From: an uncultured Muribaculaceae bacterium
Lineage (GTDB): Bacteria > Bacteroidota > Bacteroidia > Bacteroidales > Muribaculaceae
Direction: 5' to 3'
DNA: 37,520 nucleotides
NCBI GenBank assembly: GCA_947629175.1
Contig: CANRCT010000031.1
Location: 1 to 37,520 of the forward strand
The notes under the pieces: generated by a model
Database searches by the model: none
What the model saw: the letters and a program-made list of their open reading frames with translations, nothing else
What the model was told of the DNA's origin: nothing
Program-made: the position numbers and the translations under genes
In this document: piece after piece, positions 7,665 to 15,927 of the stretch
How positions within the stretch are numbered: position 1 is the stretch's first letter
Layout: the number at the start of each line of letters is the position of its first letter

Positions 7665-8363
7665 ATGAAGCATAAATCTTACTACATCCTGTTTGTTTTT
7701 ATCGTTTTATTCGATTTAATACTGATTTCCATTGGAACAGTAATTGTAATCAAGTTTATTCCATTTGGGGAGTCAGAAAGTGGCATGAATTATGGTAGTT
7801 TTTTGGGGACTTTTATAGGTGTTTGTACTACATTTATTGTTGGATTTCAGATCTTTAACTACATCTATTATGCAAACAAGATGGATGCTTTAGATAAGGA
7901 AATGGAAGCGTTGCATAAGGAAAAGGAAAGCCTTAGCTTGAAAATTAAAGAATTGGAATGTATAAGTATTAAAAGTATGTATTTCAACGCATATACCATA
8001 GGTCGTTCCAGATTCCAGATGGCGGAAGGATACCATTACAAGGTAGATGACAAGAAATATTATTGGAATGCATTGCGGGGCTTGTCTAATGCCTTGAAAT
8101 ATGCTGCTGAGGGAGGGCACGATTTTAATGAGACCTACCAGTCCATTGCTCAAAAAATTTATTCTTCTATTGATTTAATAATAGCAGATGTCAATCATCT
8201 TGTTTATAACTCATCACCAGACTGGATAAAGGAGATTGAATATGAGGTAGACGCATCTCTCAAAAAAATCAAAAAATATATAGAAGCAGACAATAAAAGA
8301 AAAGCCAAATATTATGTATTTATAGACTATTACTTCAAATGGCATGAATTTGTAACGAAATAA
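7665..8363 (+). CDS. Two-TM coiled-coil membrane protein, function unknown
   Basis: The 232-residue product has two predicted transmembrane segments (about residues 7-31 and 45-68) separated by a short acidic loop, then a heptad-like coiled coil (about 70-98, KEMEALHKEKESLSLKIKELE) and a soluble C-terminal domain rich in Tyr, Lys and Ile. I do not recognise the family. The gene and its 5' flank are much more AT-rich than dnaK upstream and the hexosaminidase downstream, and it lies immediately after a terminator, both signs of a later acquisition. The overall architecture (two TM plus cytosolic coiled coil and helical domain) recalls small membrane effectors of accessory or phage-defence loci, but no diagnostic motif supports that. 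Confidence 0.75.
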   Translation: MKHKSYYILFVFIVLFDLILISIGTVIVIKFIPFGESESGMNYGSFLGTFIGVCTTFIVGFQIFNYIYYANKMDALDKEMEALHKEKESLSLKIKELECISIKSMYFNAYTIGRSRFQMAEGYHYKVDDKKYYWNALRGLSNALKYAAEGGHDFNETYQSIAQKIYSSIDLIIADVNHLVYNSSPDWIKEIEYEVDASLKKIKKYIEADNKRKAKYYVFIDYYFKWHEFVTK

Positions 8364-8377
8364 GAGATATATATCTC
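8364..8377. repeat. 14-nt palindrome after the two-TM gene
   Basis: GAGATATATATCTC is a perfect palindrome starting at the base after the stop codon. It may be part of a weak transcript end or a binding site for a symmetrical regulator. Confidence 0.6.
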
Positions 8378-8441
8378 AGAAAAAATGAGATAGGCCACCG
8401 TTTTTTTGTAGCTTTAGCGTTGAATAATAAAAGATTACAAT

Positions 8442-8657
8442 ATGTCGGAAGAGCAGATGAACAGTTATCGGCTGACGTCGATGGAGGAGCCGGGCGACGA
8501 GCGCATGGCTCAGATTATGCGTGAGGTTGCCGAAGACGCTCGCGAAAGCACCCGCCGTGCGGCCGAGCGTGTGGCTGCCGGGATTGAGACAGCTACGCAT
8601 GAGGCACAAGAAAAATGGGGCGATGCCATAAACAGAATAAAGAGTGGCAACAAGTAA
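8442..8657 (+). CDS. Small helical protein, likely antitoxin partner of the zeta-type toxin
   Basis: A 71-residue, charged, Ala/Glu/Arg-rich protein predicted to be almost entirely helical (residues about 17-66, with an AEDARESTRRAAERVAAG core). Its last 14 bases overlap the start of the zeta-toxin-like gene in another frame, the tight coupling typical of toxin-antitoxin operons where the antitoxin comes first. It shows no obvious DNA-binding domain. An antitoxin role is inferred from position and size only. A -7-like box TAGCTTTA (8409-8416) lies 25 bases upstream. Confidence 0.7.
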   Translation: MSEEQMNSYRLTSMEEPGDERMAQIMREVAEDARESTRRAAERVAAGIETATHEAQEKWGDAINRIKSGNK

Positions 8658-9246
8658 TCATCGCCCTGTTCTGATTGTGATTGCCGGACCCAATGGGTCG
8701 GGTAAAACTTCCGTGACCTCCAAGATTCTGCATCATGAGTGGCTGGAGGATTCGGAATACATCAATCCCGACAATGTCGCACGCGATGTATTCGGAGACT
8801 GGAACAATCAGGAGTCTGTTCTGAAAGCCGCCAACTACTGCAATGAATGGAGGGAAAGATGTCTTGCAGAACGCAAAAGCCATATCTTTGAAACCGTGAT
8901 GTCGGCTGCCGATAAGGTTGATTACATTCTCAGAGCGAAAGAAGCCGGATTCTTCATCCGTCTGTTTTTCGTTTCCACTGAATCCCCGACAATCAATGCG
9001 AAGCGTGTCGCTCAACGTGTATTGGATGGAGGACATGATGTGCCAATCCCTAAAATCATATCCCGATATGACAAGTCCATTGCCAACTGCAAAATCCTAT
9101 CCGTGATAGTCGACCGGCTCTATGTATATGACAACTCTATCGAAGACGCGGAAGCCCGGCTTCTGTTCCGATTGAGCGAAGGAGAGCTTGCGAAACGCTA
9201 TGTCGAGGAGCTTCCCGGCTGGGCTTCGACCATCTTTCCGAGATAG
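8644..9246 (+). CDS. Zeta-toxin family P-loop kinase
   Basis: The 200-residue protein fits the zeta-toxin family (UDP-N-acetylglucosamine kinase-like toxins and related P-loop proteins). It has Walker A GPNGSGKT (15-22), the INPDNVARD segment after the first helix, the FETVMSAADK segment typical of the substrate site, and the ARG-rich region around QRVLDGGHDVPIPKI. The start is GTG 8644, inside the end of the upstream gene; this places the P-loop at the normal distance from the N-terminus. Zeta toxins phosphorylate a peptidoglycan precursor and are neutralised by a small helical partner; here that partner is presumably the overlapping 71-residue gene. Whether this member is toxic cannot be judged from sequence. 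Confidence 0.85.
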   Translation: MATSNHRPVLIVIAGPNGSGKTSVTSKILHHEWLEDSEYINPDNVARDVFGDWNNQESVLKAANYCNEWRERCLAERKSHIFETVMSAADKVDYILRAKEAGFFIRLFFVSTESPTINAKRVAQRVLDGGHDVPIPKIISRYDKSIANCKILSVIVDRLYVYDNSIEDAEARLLFRLSEGELAKRYVEELPGWASTIFPR

Positions 9247-9407
9247 AGTACGACAAAGTAACCGATGTCATTCCTATGAACTTGTCATCGGCGAAGCCGC
9301 TTTGCTCCTATAATAATTTTCAATCGCAAAGAAATAAGGAGCACAGAGATATCGGAAACAACAGATGCGGATATCTGACAGCACCCTCACCATCCGGATA
9401 AAAAAGC

Positions 9408-9448
9408 AAGGCGTTGTGTCAAAGTTTTGAATTTTGACACAACGCCTT
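9408..9448. terminator. Bidirectional terminator between zeta-toxin and hexosaminidase genes
   Basis: A perfect 16-bp stem (AAGGCGTTGTGTCAAA, 9408-9423, with its reverse complement at 9433-9448) with A-rich and T-rich flanks serves both converging genes. The stretch between the toxin gene and this stem (9247-9407) holds no gene. Confidence 0.9.
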
Positions 9449-9472
9449 TTTAATGGGTTAATGGATTACGGA

Positions 9473-11791
9473 TCAGTTGATCTCTACCTCGTCGACGAAG
9501 ATGAAGGCGGGTTTGCCTTTTCCTGCATGCCAGTCGGGCATTGATGTCTCGGGCTGCAGGCTGACTTTTACGTAGCGTGCATTGACGGGATCAAAGGCGA
9601 GCGAGTGGGTGACGATGGCGTTGCGGCCTTCGGTCATGCGGGGATACTCCTCCGAGGCTACCTTGGTGAAGCTCTTGCCGTCGGCGCTGACCTCGACGGT
9701 CATCTTGCGGGCGTCGAACACCCAGTCGCCGGTGGCCACGCATGTGCGTACGGTCACGTCCTTCACTGTCTGCTCGCTCTCGAGGTCGATCTCGGCCACG
9801 AGATCCTTGCCGACGATTCCTACCCAGTCGCCGTTGCCGTAGCCGCTGGTGCCGAACTTACCGTCGGTGAGCGTCATGCCTCCCTTGGCTTTGTAGCGGG
9901 GATGGAGCTCGTTGATGAGCTTCACGGGATGGGTGGTGGCGAGGTTGAACGACACGCTGTCGGTGTAGACAGCGCTCGGGCCGTTGGCGCGGATGGTCAC
10001 GGCCTTGATGGTGGAGGTCTTGTCGAGTTTCACGGGGTGCTCGTAGCGTGTCGAGGCCTCGGTGGGTTCGGTGCCGTCGAGAGTGTAATAGATGGGAGCG
10101 TTGTCGACCGTGGAGAGTTCAAGCATGATGGCGTGGCTGACGCTGTCGGGGGTCAGTGTGCCGGCTACATTGAACATGTGGCGGGCGTAGTTGTAGCCGT
10201 TGGCGTCGTACTGCGCGATCATCTGGGGCATGCGCGAAGCGAATGCCTTGTAGTCTTTCGGAGCCTTGCTCCACTGCACCTCGGCGAGAGCCGCCATGCG
10301 GGGGAGCTCCATGTACTGTGCCTGGGCGAATGTGGGGATATACTCCGTCCAGAGGTTGGCCTGTACGCCCTTGATGTGGGCTGCTTCCTCGGGGGTGAGG
10401 TCGGCGGGGAGGGGCTCATAGCTGTAGACGCGCTCCACGGGGAGATATCCGCCGATGGCTATGGGCTCGTTCTCGCGGTCGAGTGTCTGATAGTAGTCGA
10501 AGTAGAGGTAGGAGTTGGGGGTCATGATGACGTCGTGGCCGCGGCGTGCAGCTTCCTTGCCGCCCTCTTCGCCACGCCATGACATGACTACGGCGCCGGG
10601 GGCCAGACCGCCTTCGAGTATCTCGTCCCAGCCGATCATCTTGCGGCCCTTGGAAGCGAGGAAGTCGCTGGCATGATGTATCACGTGGCTCTGGAGCTTC
10701 TCTTCCTTCGATCCGTGCTCGTCGGCCTTGAGACCGAGCTCGCGGATCTTGGCCTGACACTTCTCGCAGGCTGCCCAGCGCACCTTCGGGCATTCGTCGC
10801 CGCCCACATGGATGTATTCCGAGGGGAAGAGATCCACCACTTCGGCGAGAACGTCGTCGATAAACTTGTAGGTGGAGTCGTTGCCGGCGCAGAGCACGTC
10901 CTCGCTCACGCCCCACTGCTGCCACACCTCATACGGGCCGCCTGTGCATCCCAGATAGGGATAAGCCTTGAGGGCGCCGAGCATGTGGCCGGGAAGGTCG
11001 ATTTCAGGGATGACGGTGATATGGCGGTCGGCGGCATACTTGATGATGTCGCGGGCTTCGTCCTGGGTGTAGAAGCCCTCCACGGGGATGGAGTCGTACT
11101 GGCCTGAATTGTGGCCGATGACGGTGCCTCCACGCTTCGATCCGAGCTCTGTCAGTCCCGGACGGCTCTTGATCTCCAGACGCCAGCCCTGGTCGTCGGT
11201 GAGATGCCAATGGAGAGTGTTGATATTGTGGAGCGCCAGCATGTCGATGAAGCTCTTCACGGAGTCGACCGGGAAGAAGTGGCGCGACACGTCGAAGTGG
11301 GCGCCGCGATATGCGAAGCGGGGCTCGTCGGTGATGGTTACGGGCGGGAAGAGCACATTGCTCTCCTCGGCCTGCGGTATCGACTTGCGGAGAGTCTGGA
11401 TGCCGTAGAATGTGCCTGCTGCGGAGGATCCGTTGATCTCTATGGCCGAGGGGCCGACCGTAAGCACGTAGCCTTCGGGGTTTTCGCCGCCGAGATCGTC
11501 GCGGAGACTGATTACGTCGGATTCCGTGGCGGCGTCGGTGACTTTCAGCTCATGCCCGGTCATCTGCCTGAGATATGAGGCCAGAAGCTCGGCATCGTTT
11601 TTCAGAGCCTCGTTGCCTGCGGGATAAGCGATTTTGGTCGAAGAGGTGAGATGAAATCCCTCACCCGCACCCTCCTTCACCTCCTGCGGCAAGGGGATCA
11701 CACTGTAGGAAGCGGTCTGTTCGCTGCGGCTTCCACAAGCAGCCATGACGGCACAGAAAGCCGCCACGGCGAGATACTTGATTTTTTTCAT
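9473..11791 (-). CDS. Beta-N-acetylhexosaminidase, GH20 lipoprotein
   Basis: A 772-residue surface or periplasmic lipoprotein (lipobox Cys at residue 19, VMAAC) that hydrolyses terminal N-acetylhexosamines from glycans such as mucin. Residues about 28-150 are the GH20 N-terminal domain; about 155-500 the catalytic TIM barrel with HLTDDQGWR (196-204) and the catalytic Asp-Glu pair in HVGGDECPK (Asp332, Glu333). Then comes a chitobiase C-terminal-like module (YYTLDGTEPT) and a C-terminal F5/8-type carbohydrate-binding domain ending near the stop. The domain set is typical of Bacteroidales mucin degraders. The gene stands alone, behind a -7 box 55 bases upstream, and shares a bidirectional terminator with the zeta-toxin gene. 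Confidence 0.95.
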   Translation of the reverse strand: MKKIKYLAVAAFCAVMAACGSRSEQTASYSVIPLPQEVKEGAGEGFHLTSSTKIAYPAGNEALKNDAELLASYLRQMTGHELKVTDAATESDVISLRDDLGGENPEGYVLTVGPSAIEINGSSAAGTFYGIQTLRKSIPQAEESNVLFPPVTITDEPRFAYRGAHFDVSRHFFPVDSVKSFIDMLALHNINTLHWHLTDDQGWRLEIKSRPGLTELGSKRGGTVIGHNSGQYDSIPVEGFYTQDEARDIIKYAADRHITVIPEIDLPGHMLGALKAYPYLGCTGGPYEVWQQWGVSEDVLCAGNDSTYKFIDDVLAEVVDLFPSEYIHVGGDECPKVRWAACEKCQAKIRELGLKADEHGSKEEKLQSHVIHHASDFLASKGRKMIGWDEILEGGLAPGAVVMSWRGEEGGKEAARRGHDVIMTPNSYLYFDYYQTLDRENEPIAIGGYLPVERVYSYEPLPADLTPEEAAHIKGVQANLWTEYIPTFAQAQYMELPRMAALAEVQWSKAPKDYKAFASRMPQMIAQYDANGYNYARHMFNVAGTLTPDSVSHAIMLELSTVDNAPIYYTLDGTEPTEASTRYEHPVKLDKTSTIKAVTIRANGPSAVYTDSVSFNLATTHPVKLINELHPRYKAKGGMTLTDGKFGTSGYGNGDWVGIVGKDLVAEIDLESEQTVKDVTVRTCVATGDWVFDARKMTVEVSADGKSFTKVASEEYPRMTEGRNAIVTHSLAFDPVNARYVKVSLQPETSMPDWHAGKGKPAFIFVDEVEIN

Positions 11792-11845
11792 TTGGTATTA
11801 AGTGATAAATATGGATTATTTTGTGTTTCAAATCGGTAGGAGATG

Positions 11846-11853
11846 CAAAGTTA
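11846..11853 (-). promoter_or_regulatory. -7 box of the hexosaminidase gene
   Basis: Read on the minus strand this is TAACTTTG, a full TAnnTTTG match, giving a leader of about 50 nt. No clear TTG lies 20 bases upstream. Confidence 0.55.
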
Positions 11854-11955
11854 GGCATTACTTCCCGCACGCGTCCCATACAAGTACTTAAAAAACCAAA
11901 AAAAGCTTTCGGATTGCATATTTCCGCGCGATCGACACACTGCGTAGCGGCCGGT

Positions 11956-13329
11956 TCAGAACGGGAAATTGATGCCGAGATTGACCGACGCGTTGGAGCT
12001 CAGCGGGAGCCCCTGCTTGGCGAGCTTGCCGAGCGTATGGTCCATGCCGAGGAACATGTTGAATCCTGTCACCTTGACGCTGGTCACCCATCCGAATGAG
12101 CAGCCGAACGTGCCGACGGCGAGATTCGCACCGGCCGAGAAGCATCTGACGGGCTCCACGTTGGCCGAGAGCCTGAACTGCGTCCAGCTGTAATGGCCCT
12201 CGATGCGTGTGGAGTTGAGCAGGCCGAACGACAGCTTGCGGTAGACGGGCAGACGGTATTGCGCGCCGAGATTTAGCGTGGCACCGAGCATGCGGGTGCG
12301 GGTGCCCATGTCGCCTTTGTCGTCGAGCTCGTAAAGTTCGGAGAGCTGGTCGCGCAGCCGGTCGAGCTCGTTGTCAAACGAGTTGGCGGCATCGTCGTCG
12401 ACATTAAAGGTGAAAGCGTCGGTATTGACTGTCTTCAGTCCTCCTGTCGAGGCCCAGCGGGTATTGCCCCAGGATATGAATCCGAGATCGAGCAGAGCTG
12501 CCGAGAAACGCCAGTCGGTCCACTCGTATTCGGCGCCAAGATCGAAAGCCATGCCGAATCCGTTGGGACCGAATCCGTCGAGATCGGCTCCTGAGACGTA
12601 TTCATGGCCTGTATGCTTGTTGATGTCGGTCTCGTAGGTGAGTCCTTTGACAGATGCGTAGAGATCGGCATTGGTGCGTGCGATCCATTCATTCTCGCCG
12701 AGAGTGAGGTCGGCCTGGTGGAAATAGGCATCCACATTGCCCATCCCGACGAGAAATTTCATGGCCGCTCCCACTCTCAGGCCCTTGACCTGAGGGATCT
12801 CGCGCGAATGGTTGAATGCAATCTCGGCATAGGCGTCGGCATGGGCGCGCAGATTGCTTATATCATAGGTTTTGTTGGCCACCCCTTCTTTGGCGAGCGA
12901 GAAGAACGAGCCGGGAATGCCGACCGCCACGTTGGCCACGGCGTTGATGCCTACTGTGTTGTAGCCACCGAATGCTTTGAAGCCGGCATTGAGGATGTTG
13001 AGGCGCAGGTTGGACTGCACCCGGTTGTGGTCATGGAATTTGCTCATTGCCTCCTCTACGCCGATGCCGGGATTGGTGAAGAGCACGGTGCGTCCGTCGA
13101 GATTGTAAATCACCGACGATGTGTGGAGGTTGCCCCGCATGGCCACGTTGACATTGCCCAGTCCGGGGAATCCCACATAGTTGCGGTCGGATCCGAATGC
13201 CGGGTTCATCTGGCTGCGGTAGGTATAGTTGTCGAGGAAATAGCCCGAATAGGTGTTCTGCGCCGAAGCGGCAGCCATGGCCATGAGGCTGACGAGTATG
13301 GCTATGGTTTTCTTGTATGTTGTATTCAT
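11956..13329 (-). CDS. DUF5723-type outer-membrane protein
   Basis: The 457-residue product has a cleavable signal peptide (hydrophobic core then ASAQ) and the YRSQMNPAF-type start followed by glycine- and aromatic-rich strands of a DUF5723-like outer-membrane protein, ending in Phe (NFPF). These proteins are widespread in Bacteroidales and resemble FadL/PorP-like barrels; the substrate is unknown. It is the second gene of an operon, 20 bases after the 582-residue lipoprotein gene, a pairing I associate with this order. A role as a barrel with a lipoprotein partner is likely. Confidence 0.85.
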   Translation of the reverse strand: MNTTYKKTIAILVSLMAMAAASAQNTYSGYFLDNYTYRSQMNPAFGSDRNYVGFPGLGNVNVAMRGNLHTSSVIYNLDGRTVLFTNPGIGVEEAMSKFHDHNRVQSNLRLNILNAGFKAFGGYNTVGINAVANVAVGIPGSFFSLAKEGVANKTYDISNLRAHADAYAEIAFNHSREIPQVKGLRVGAAMKFLVGMGNVDAYFHQADLTLGENEWIARTNADLYASVKGLTYETDINKHTGHEYVSGADLDGFGPNGFGMAFDLGAEYEWTDWRFSAALLDLGFISWGNTRWASTGGLKTVNTDAFTFNVDDDAANSFDNELDRLRDQLSELYELDDKGDMGTRTRMLGATLNLGAQYRLPVYRKLSFGLLNSTRIEGHYSWTQFRLSANVEPVRCFSAGANLAVGTFGCSFGWVTSVKVTGFNMFLGMDHTLGKLAKQGLPLSSNASVNLGINFPF

Positions 13330-13349
13330 TTTGGGAATGCGGCTGATGG

Positions 13350-15098
13350 TTAGAGTTCTTTGGTATAGTTGCCCGACACTTTGCCTCTCACTTTCTTGAG
13401 CACGATGGTCTGCTCGGGCGACAGCGGCGTGGCGCCGTCGGCTTTGACATGGGCCGTAAATCTTATGCCGTCGAGGTTTTTCACGGTCTGGCCCTCTCCG
13501 AGGGTGATGGTGAACGGAAAATCCTTAGCGTTGGCAGGCAGCTCGGCCGACGACAGGTCGGCGTCGATCGTATTGCCGTTCTTGTCGAGCACTACAGCCG
13601 TCAGGCGCACTGCCAGCGGCAGATCGGTCGATGCAAGCGCCGTGACCTCAAACTTCTCTATGGTTATAGCGTCGACATCCTCGTCGCTCCATCCGTCCTC
13701 AGTATCGGTATATATGATGGTGGATCCGTCCTTGAGCGAGAGGGGGGCGAAAAAGTCGTATGTGCCGTCCACTCCCTGTATGTCCTGGCCGAGAGCGAAA
13801 TCTCTCACCTCCTGGAGGGGTATGCACGGATCGTCAAGAGTGATGCCTATGGCCCCTGGCAGGCCGTCGCCCGAAAGTACGTCAGACAGCGATGTGAACG
13901 CCACGTGGGTGAGCTCGCCGGCAGGATAGCCGGGCAGCGGTTTGGCCGGAGCCGAAGGCGACAGACAGTAGTAATAAGGCCCGTTGCCTCTTTCGTGGGT
14001 GATAGGGAAGAACGGATTGTCTATGCCGAAGCTGCCTGTCACCTCTCCTCCGCGTATTGCCGAAAGCGTGAGGCCGGTGCGGCAGTCGAGACCGTCGTCT
14101 CCCACCGGATTGTTGATATTAAGGTAGATCTGCGGATTGACGAGCGCTATATCGGTGCCTTCACCGGCCAGAAAGTCGGGCATGTCTGACAGATCCACGT
14201 CGCTGATCTCCACTCCCGAGAGCCTGTAGTCGATCTCTCCGGAAAAAGAGGTAGTGTATATGTCGCCGAAGTCGTAGGCAGTGGTGAAATCTATAGCTGC
14301 TGGCTGTGAGGCGCTCTCCGCGTCGACAGTGATGACACCGGAAGCGACCTCCACTTCGCCCACATAGGCGAGCGTATGCGTGTCGTAGTCAAGGGTCGAA
14401 CCGTTGGCTTGCATGTCTATTGCGGTGACGGTGACTTTCACCTTCGCTTCCGGACTGTCGGTCATGAGGGAGCCGATCGAGAGGATGCCTGTGGCCGGAT
14501 CGTATTCCCCTGCGTCGCTTGTGGCCGTGAGCCCTTTAGGCATCAGGATGATCAGATCGCTGAATGTCATTGATCTGACATGTCCGCTCAGTCCCGAAAC
14601 CGACAGCGTGAGCACTATATCCATCGGTCTGACTCCTATAGCGCTTACCGAATGGACAGATGCGTCGATATCCGAGATGTCATATGTGAAATCTCTGCCC
14701 GACGGTTTGATGTCATAGCTTGCCGAAGACTGCGCGATTCCGGTGCTCCCGGTGGCCGGAATGCGGTCGATAGCGGTGGTGACCGGTTCCACTTGAGGGC
14801 CTGAGCATGTCATTTCGTCGACATGTACAGGGTCAGAGGTGAAGGTGCCGGTTTCCTGAACGGCATAATACTGTCGGCCTTCGGCGTCCGTGAAGATCTG
14901 GAGTTTGCTGTCCTCTTCGATCTCGATGATGCTTTTCAGCCTGATTTCGTCGAGATTCATCGGCACTGTAAGATCGTTGACCGTGAAACGGCTGGTGGTG
15001 TCAATGTCGGAAAGATCGTATTTGTCATCGATACACCCTGCGGCGGTGGTCAGCAACGCAGACAAAGCCAGTGTCTGACCGGTTTTCAATAATCTCAT
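13350..15098 (-). CDS. Large lipoprotein partner of the DUF5723 protein
   Basis: A 582-residue lipoprotein: signal peptide with lipobox AAGC (Cys22) followed by the acidic IDDKYDLSDIDTTS segment. The rest is Ser/Thr/Asp-rich and predicted to be nearly all beta, with several repeated sandwich-like segments (around residues 100-290 and 300-560) and no enzyme motif. I recognise the N-terminal pattern from Bacteroidales hypothetical lipoproteins but know no function. It is the first gene of the operon with the DUF5723 barrel, so it is likely an extracellular or periplasmic accessory of that barrel. Confidence 0.85.
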   Translation of the reverse strand: MRLLKTGQTLALSALLTTAAGCIDDKYDLSDIDTTSRFTVNDLTVPMNLDEIRLKSIIEIEEDSKLQIFTDAEGRQYYAVQETGTFTSDPVHVDEMTCSGPQVEPVTTAIDRIPATGSTGIAQSSASYDIKPSGRDFTYDISDIDASVHSVSAIGVRPMDIVLTLSVSGLSGHVRSMTFSDLIILMPKGLTATSDAGEYDPATGILSIGSLMTDSPEAKVKVTVTAIDMQANGSTLDYDTHTLAYVGEVEVASGVITVDAESASQPAAIDFTTAYDFGDIYTTSFSGEIDYRLSGVEISDVDLSDMPDFLAGEGTDIALVNPQIYLNINNPVGDDGLDCRTGLTLSAIRGGEVTGSFGIDNPFFPITHERGNGPYYYCLSPSAPAKPLPGYPAGELTHVAFTSLSDVLSGDGLPGAIGITLDDPCIPLQEVRDFALGQDIQGVDGTYDFFAPLSLKDGSTIIYTDTEDGWSDEDVDAITIEKFEVTALASTDLPLAVRLTAVVLDKNGNTIDADLSSAELPANAKDFPFTITLGEGQTVKNLDGIRFTAHVKADGATPLSPEQTIVLKKVRGKVSGNYTKEL

Positions 15099-15188
15099 TA
15101 TCTTGATGGATGATTGATTGGTTTATATTAATGTGATGATATTGTAGTGACAGTACTATGTGGCGAATGCCGTATATGAAGCGTCGTG

Positions 15189-15196
15189 CAAAATTA
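15189..15196 (-). promoter_or_regulatory. -7 box of the lipoprotein/DUF5723 operon
   Basis: On the minus strand this is TAATTTTG, a full TAnnTTTG match 90 bases before the lipoprotein start. It lies in a 244-base divergent region (15099-15342) in which I see no other gene. No TTG is found at the ideal distance. Confidence 0.5.
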
Positions 15197-15342
15197 ATGA
15201 AATTATTGCAAATCGACGTTAACAGACCGGTGTAATCACATCATATGTTGCCATATATTCGACAAAACACCCGGCGTAGATGTTGTTATGAACCGTATTA
15301 GCGCGTCACGCGTTGTAATTCTACAACCAAATCCTCAACATT

Positions 15343-15750
15343 ATGGCATACAAAATTATTGAAATCGAGGGAATAGGCGAACTTTATGAAGCCAAGCTCG
15401 GAGCGGCCGGCATCAACACTACCGAGCAGTTGCTTGAAAAAGGCAAGACCCCCGAAGGCCGCGCCAAGCTGGCCGAAGAGACAGGGATCAGCCCCAAGCT
15501 GATCATGCGTTGGGTAAATCATGCCGATCTTTTCAGAATAAAAGGTGTTGCCGGGCAGTTTGCCGAACTTCTTGAAGCGTCGGGAGTCGATACAGTCAAG
15601 GAGTTCCGTCACCGCGTGCCCTCCAACCTCCACGCCAAGCTCGAAGAGGTCAACGCCGAGAGAAATCTCTGCGGACGCATACCGACCGTCCATGAACTTG
15701 AAAAGATGATAGCGCAGGCCAAGGAACTTGCGCCTGCCGTCACCTACTGA
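15343..15750 (+). CDS. DUF4332 helix-hairpin-helix-like protein
   Basis: A 135-residue cytosolic protein matching the DUF4332 pattern: two tandem helix-hairpin-helix-like units. The first runs IEGIGELYEAKLGAAGINTTEQLLEKG (residues about 7-33), the second FRIKGVAGQFAELLEASGVDTVKEFRHR (about 64-91). The G-I-G and G-V-A-G turns are what HhH units use to bind a DNA or RNA backbone, so nucleic-acid binding is likely but unproven. It is a monocistronic gene followed by a GC-rich hairpin. Confidence 0.85.
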   Translation: MAYKIIEIEGIGELYEAKLGAAGINTTEQLLEKGKTPEGRAKLAEETGISPKLIMRWVNHADLFRIKGVAGQFAELLEASGVDTVKEFRHRVPSNLHAKLEEVNAERNLCGRIPTVHELEKMIAQAKELAPAVTY

Positions 15751-15777
15751 CCCGCATCTCTCTCACTCCCTGCCATC

Positions 15778-15814
15778 GGGGGTTGCCCGTGCCGTATCGC
15801 GGCGGGCAGCCCCC
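15778..15814 (+). terminator. Hairpin terminator after the DUF4332 gene
   Basis: GGGGGTTGCCC pairs with GGGCAGCCCCC (one T-G wobble) and the stem continues with GCCG/CGGC. A T6 run occurs about 20 bases further on. Confidence 0.65.
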
Positions 15815-15864
15815 GCATTGATGTGCTGATGCTTTTTTGATTCCACAGCAATAGAAATACAGCG

Positions 15865-15888
15865 ATTTCTGCTTAACTTTGCAGAAAT
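15865..15888 (+). promoter_or_regulatory. -7 box embedded in a palindrome upstream of the RluA-type gene
   Basis: TAACTTTG (15874-15881) is a full -7 match and lies at the centre of a perfect inverted repeat, ATTTCTGC (15865-15872) and GCAGAAAT (15881-15888). The start codon is 46 bases after it. The symmetry could be an operator for a dimeric repressor. Confidence 0.5.
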
Positions 15889-15927
15889 AAGACACCACCG
15901 CGGCCATCGGGCGGCGGAAAACACGCG

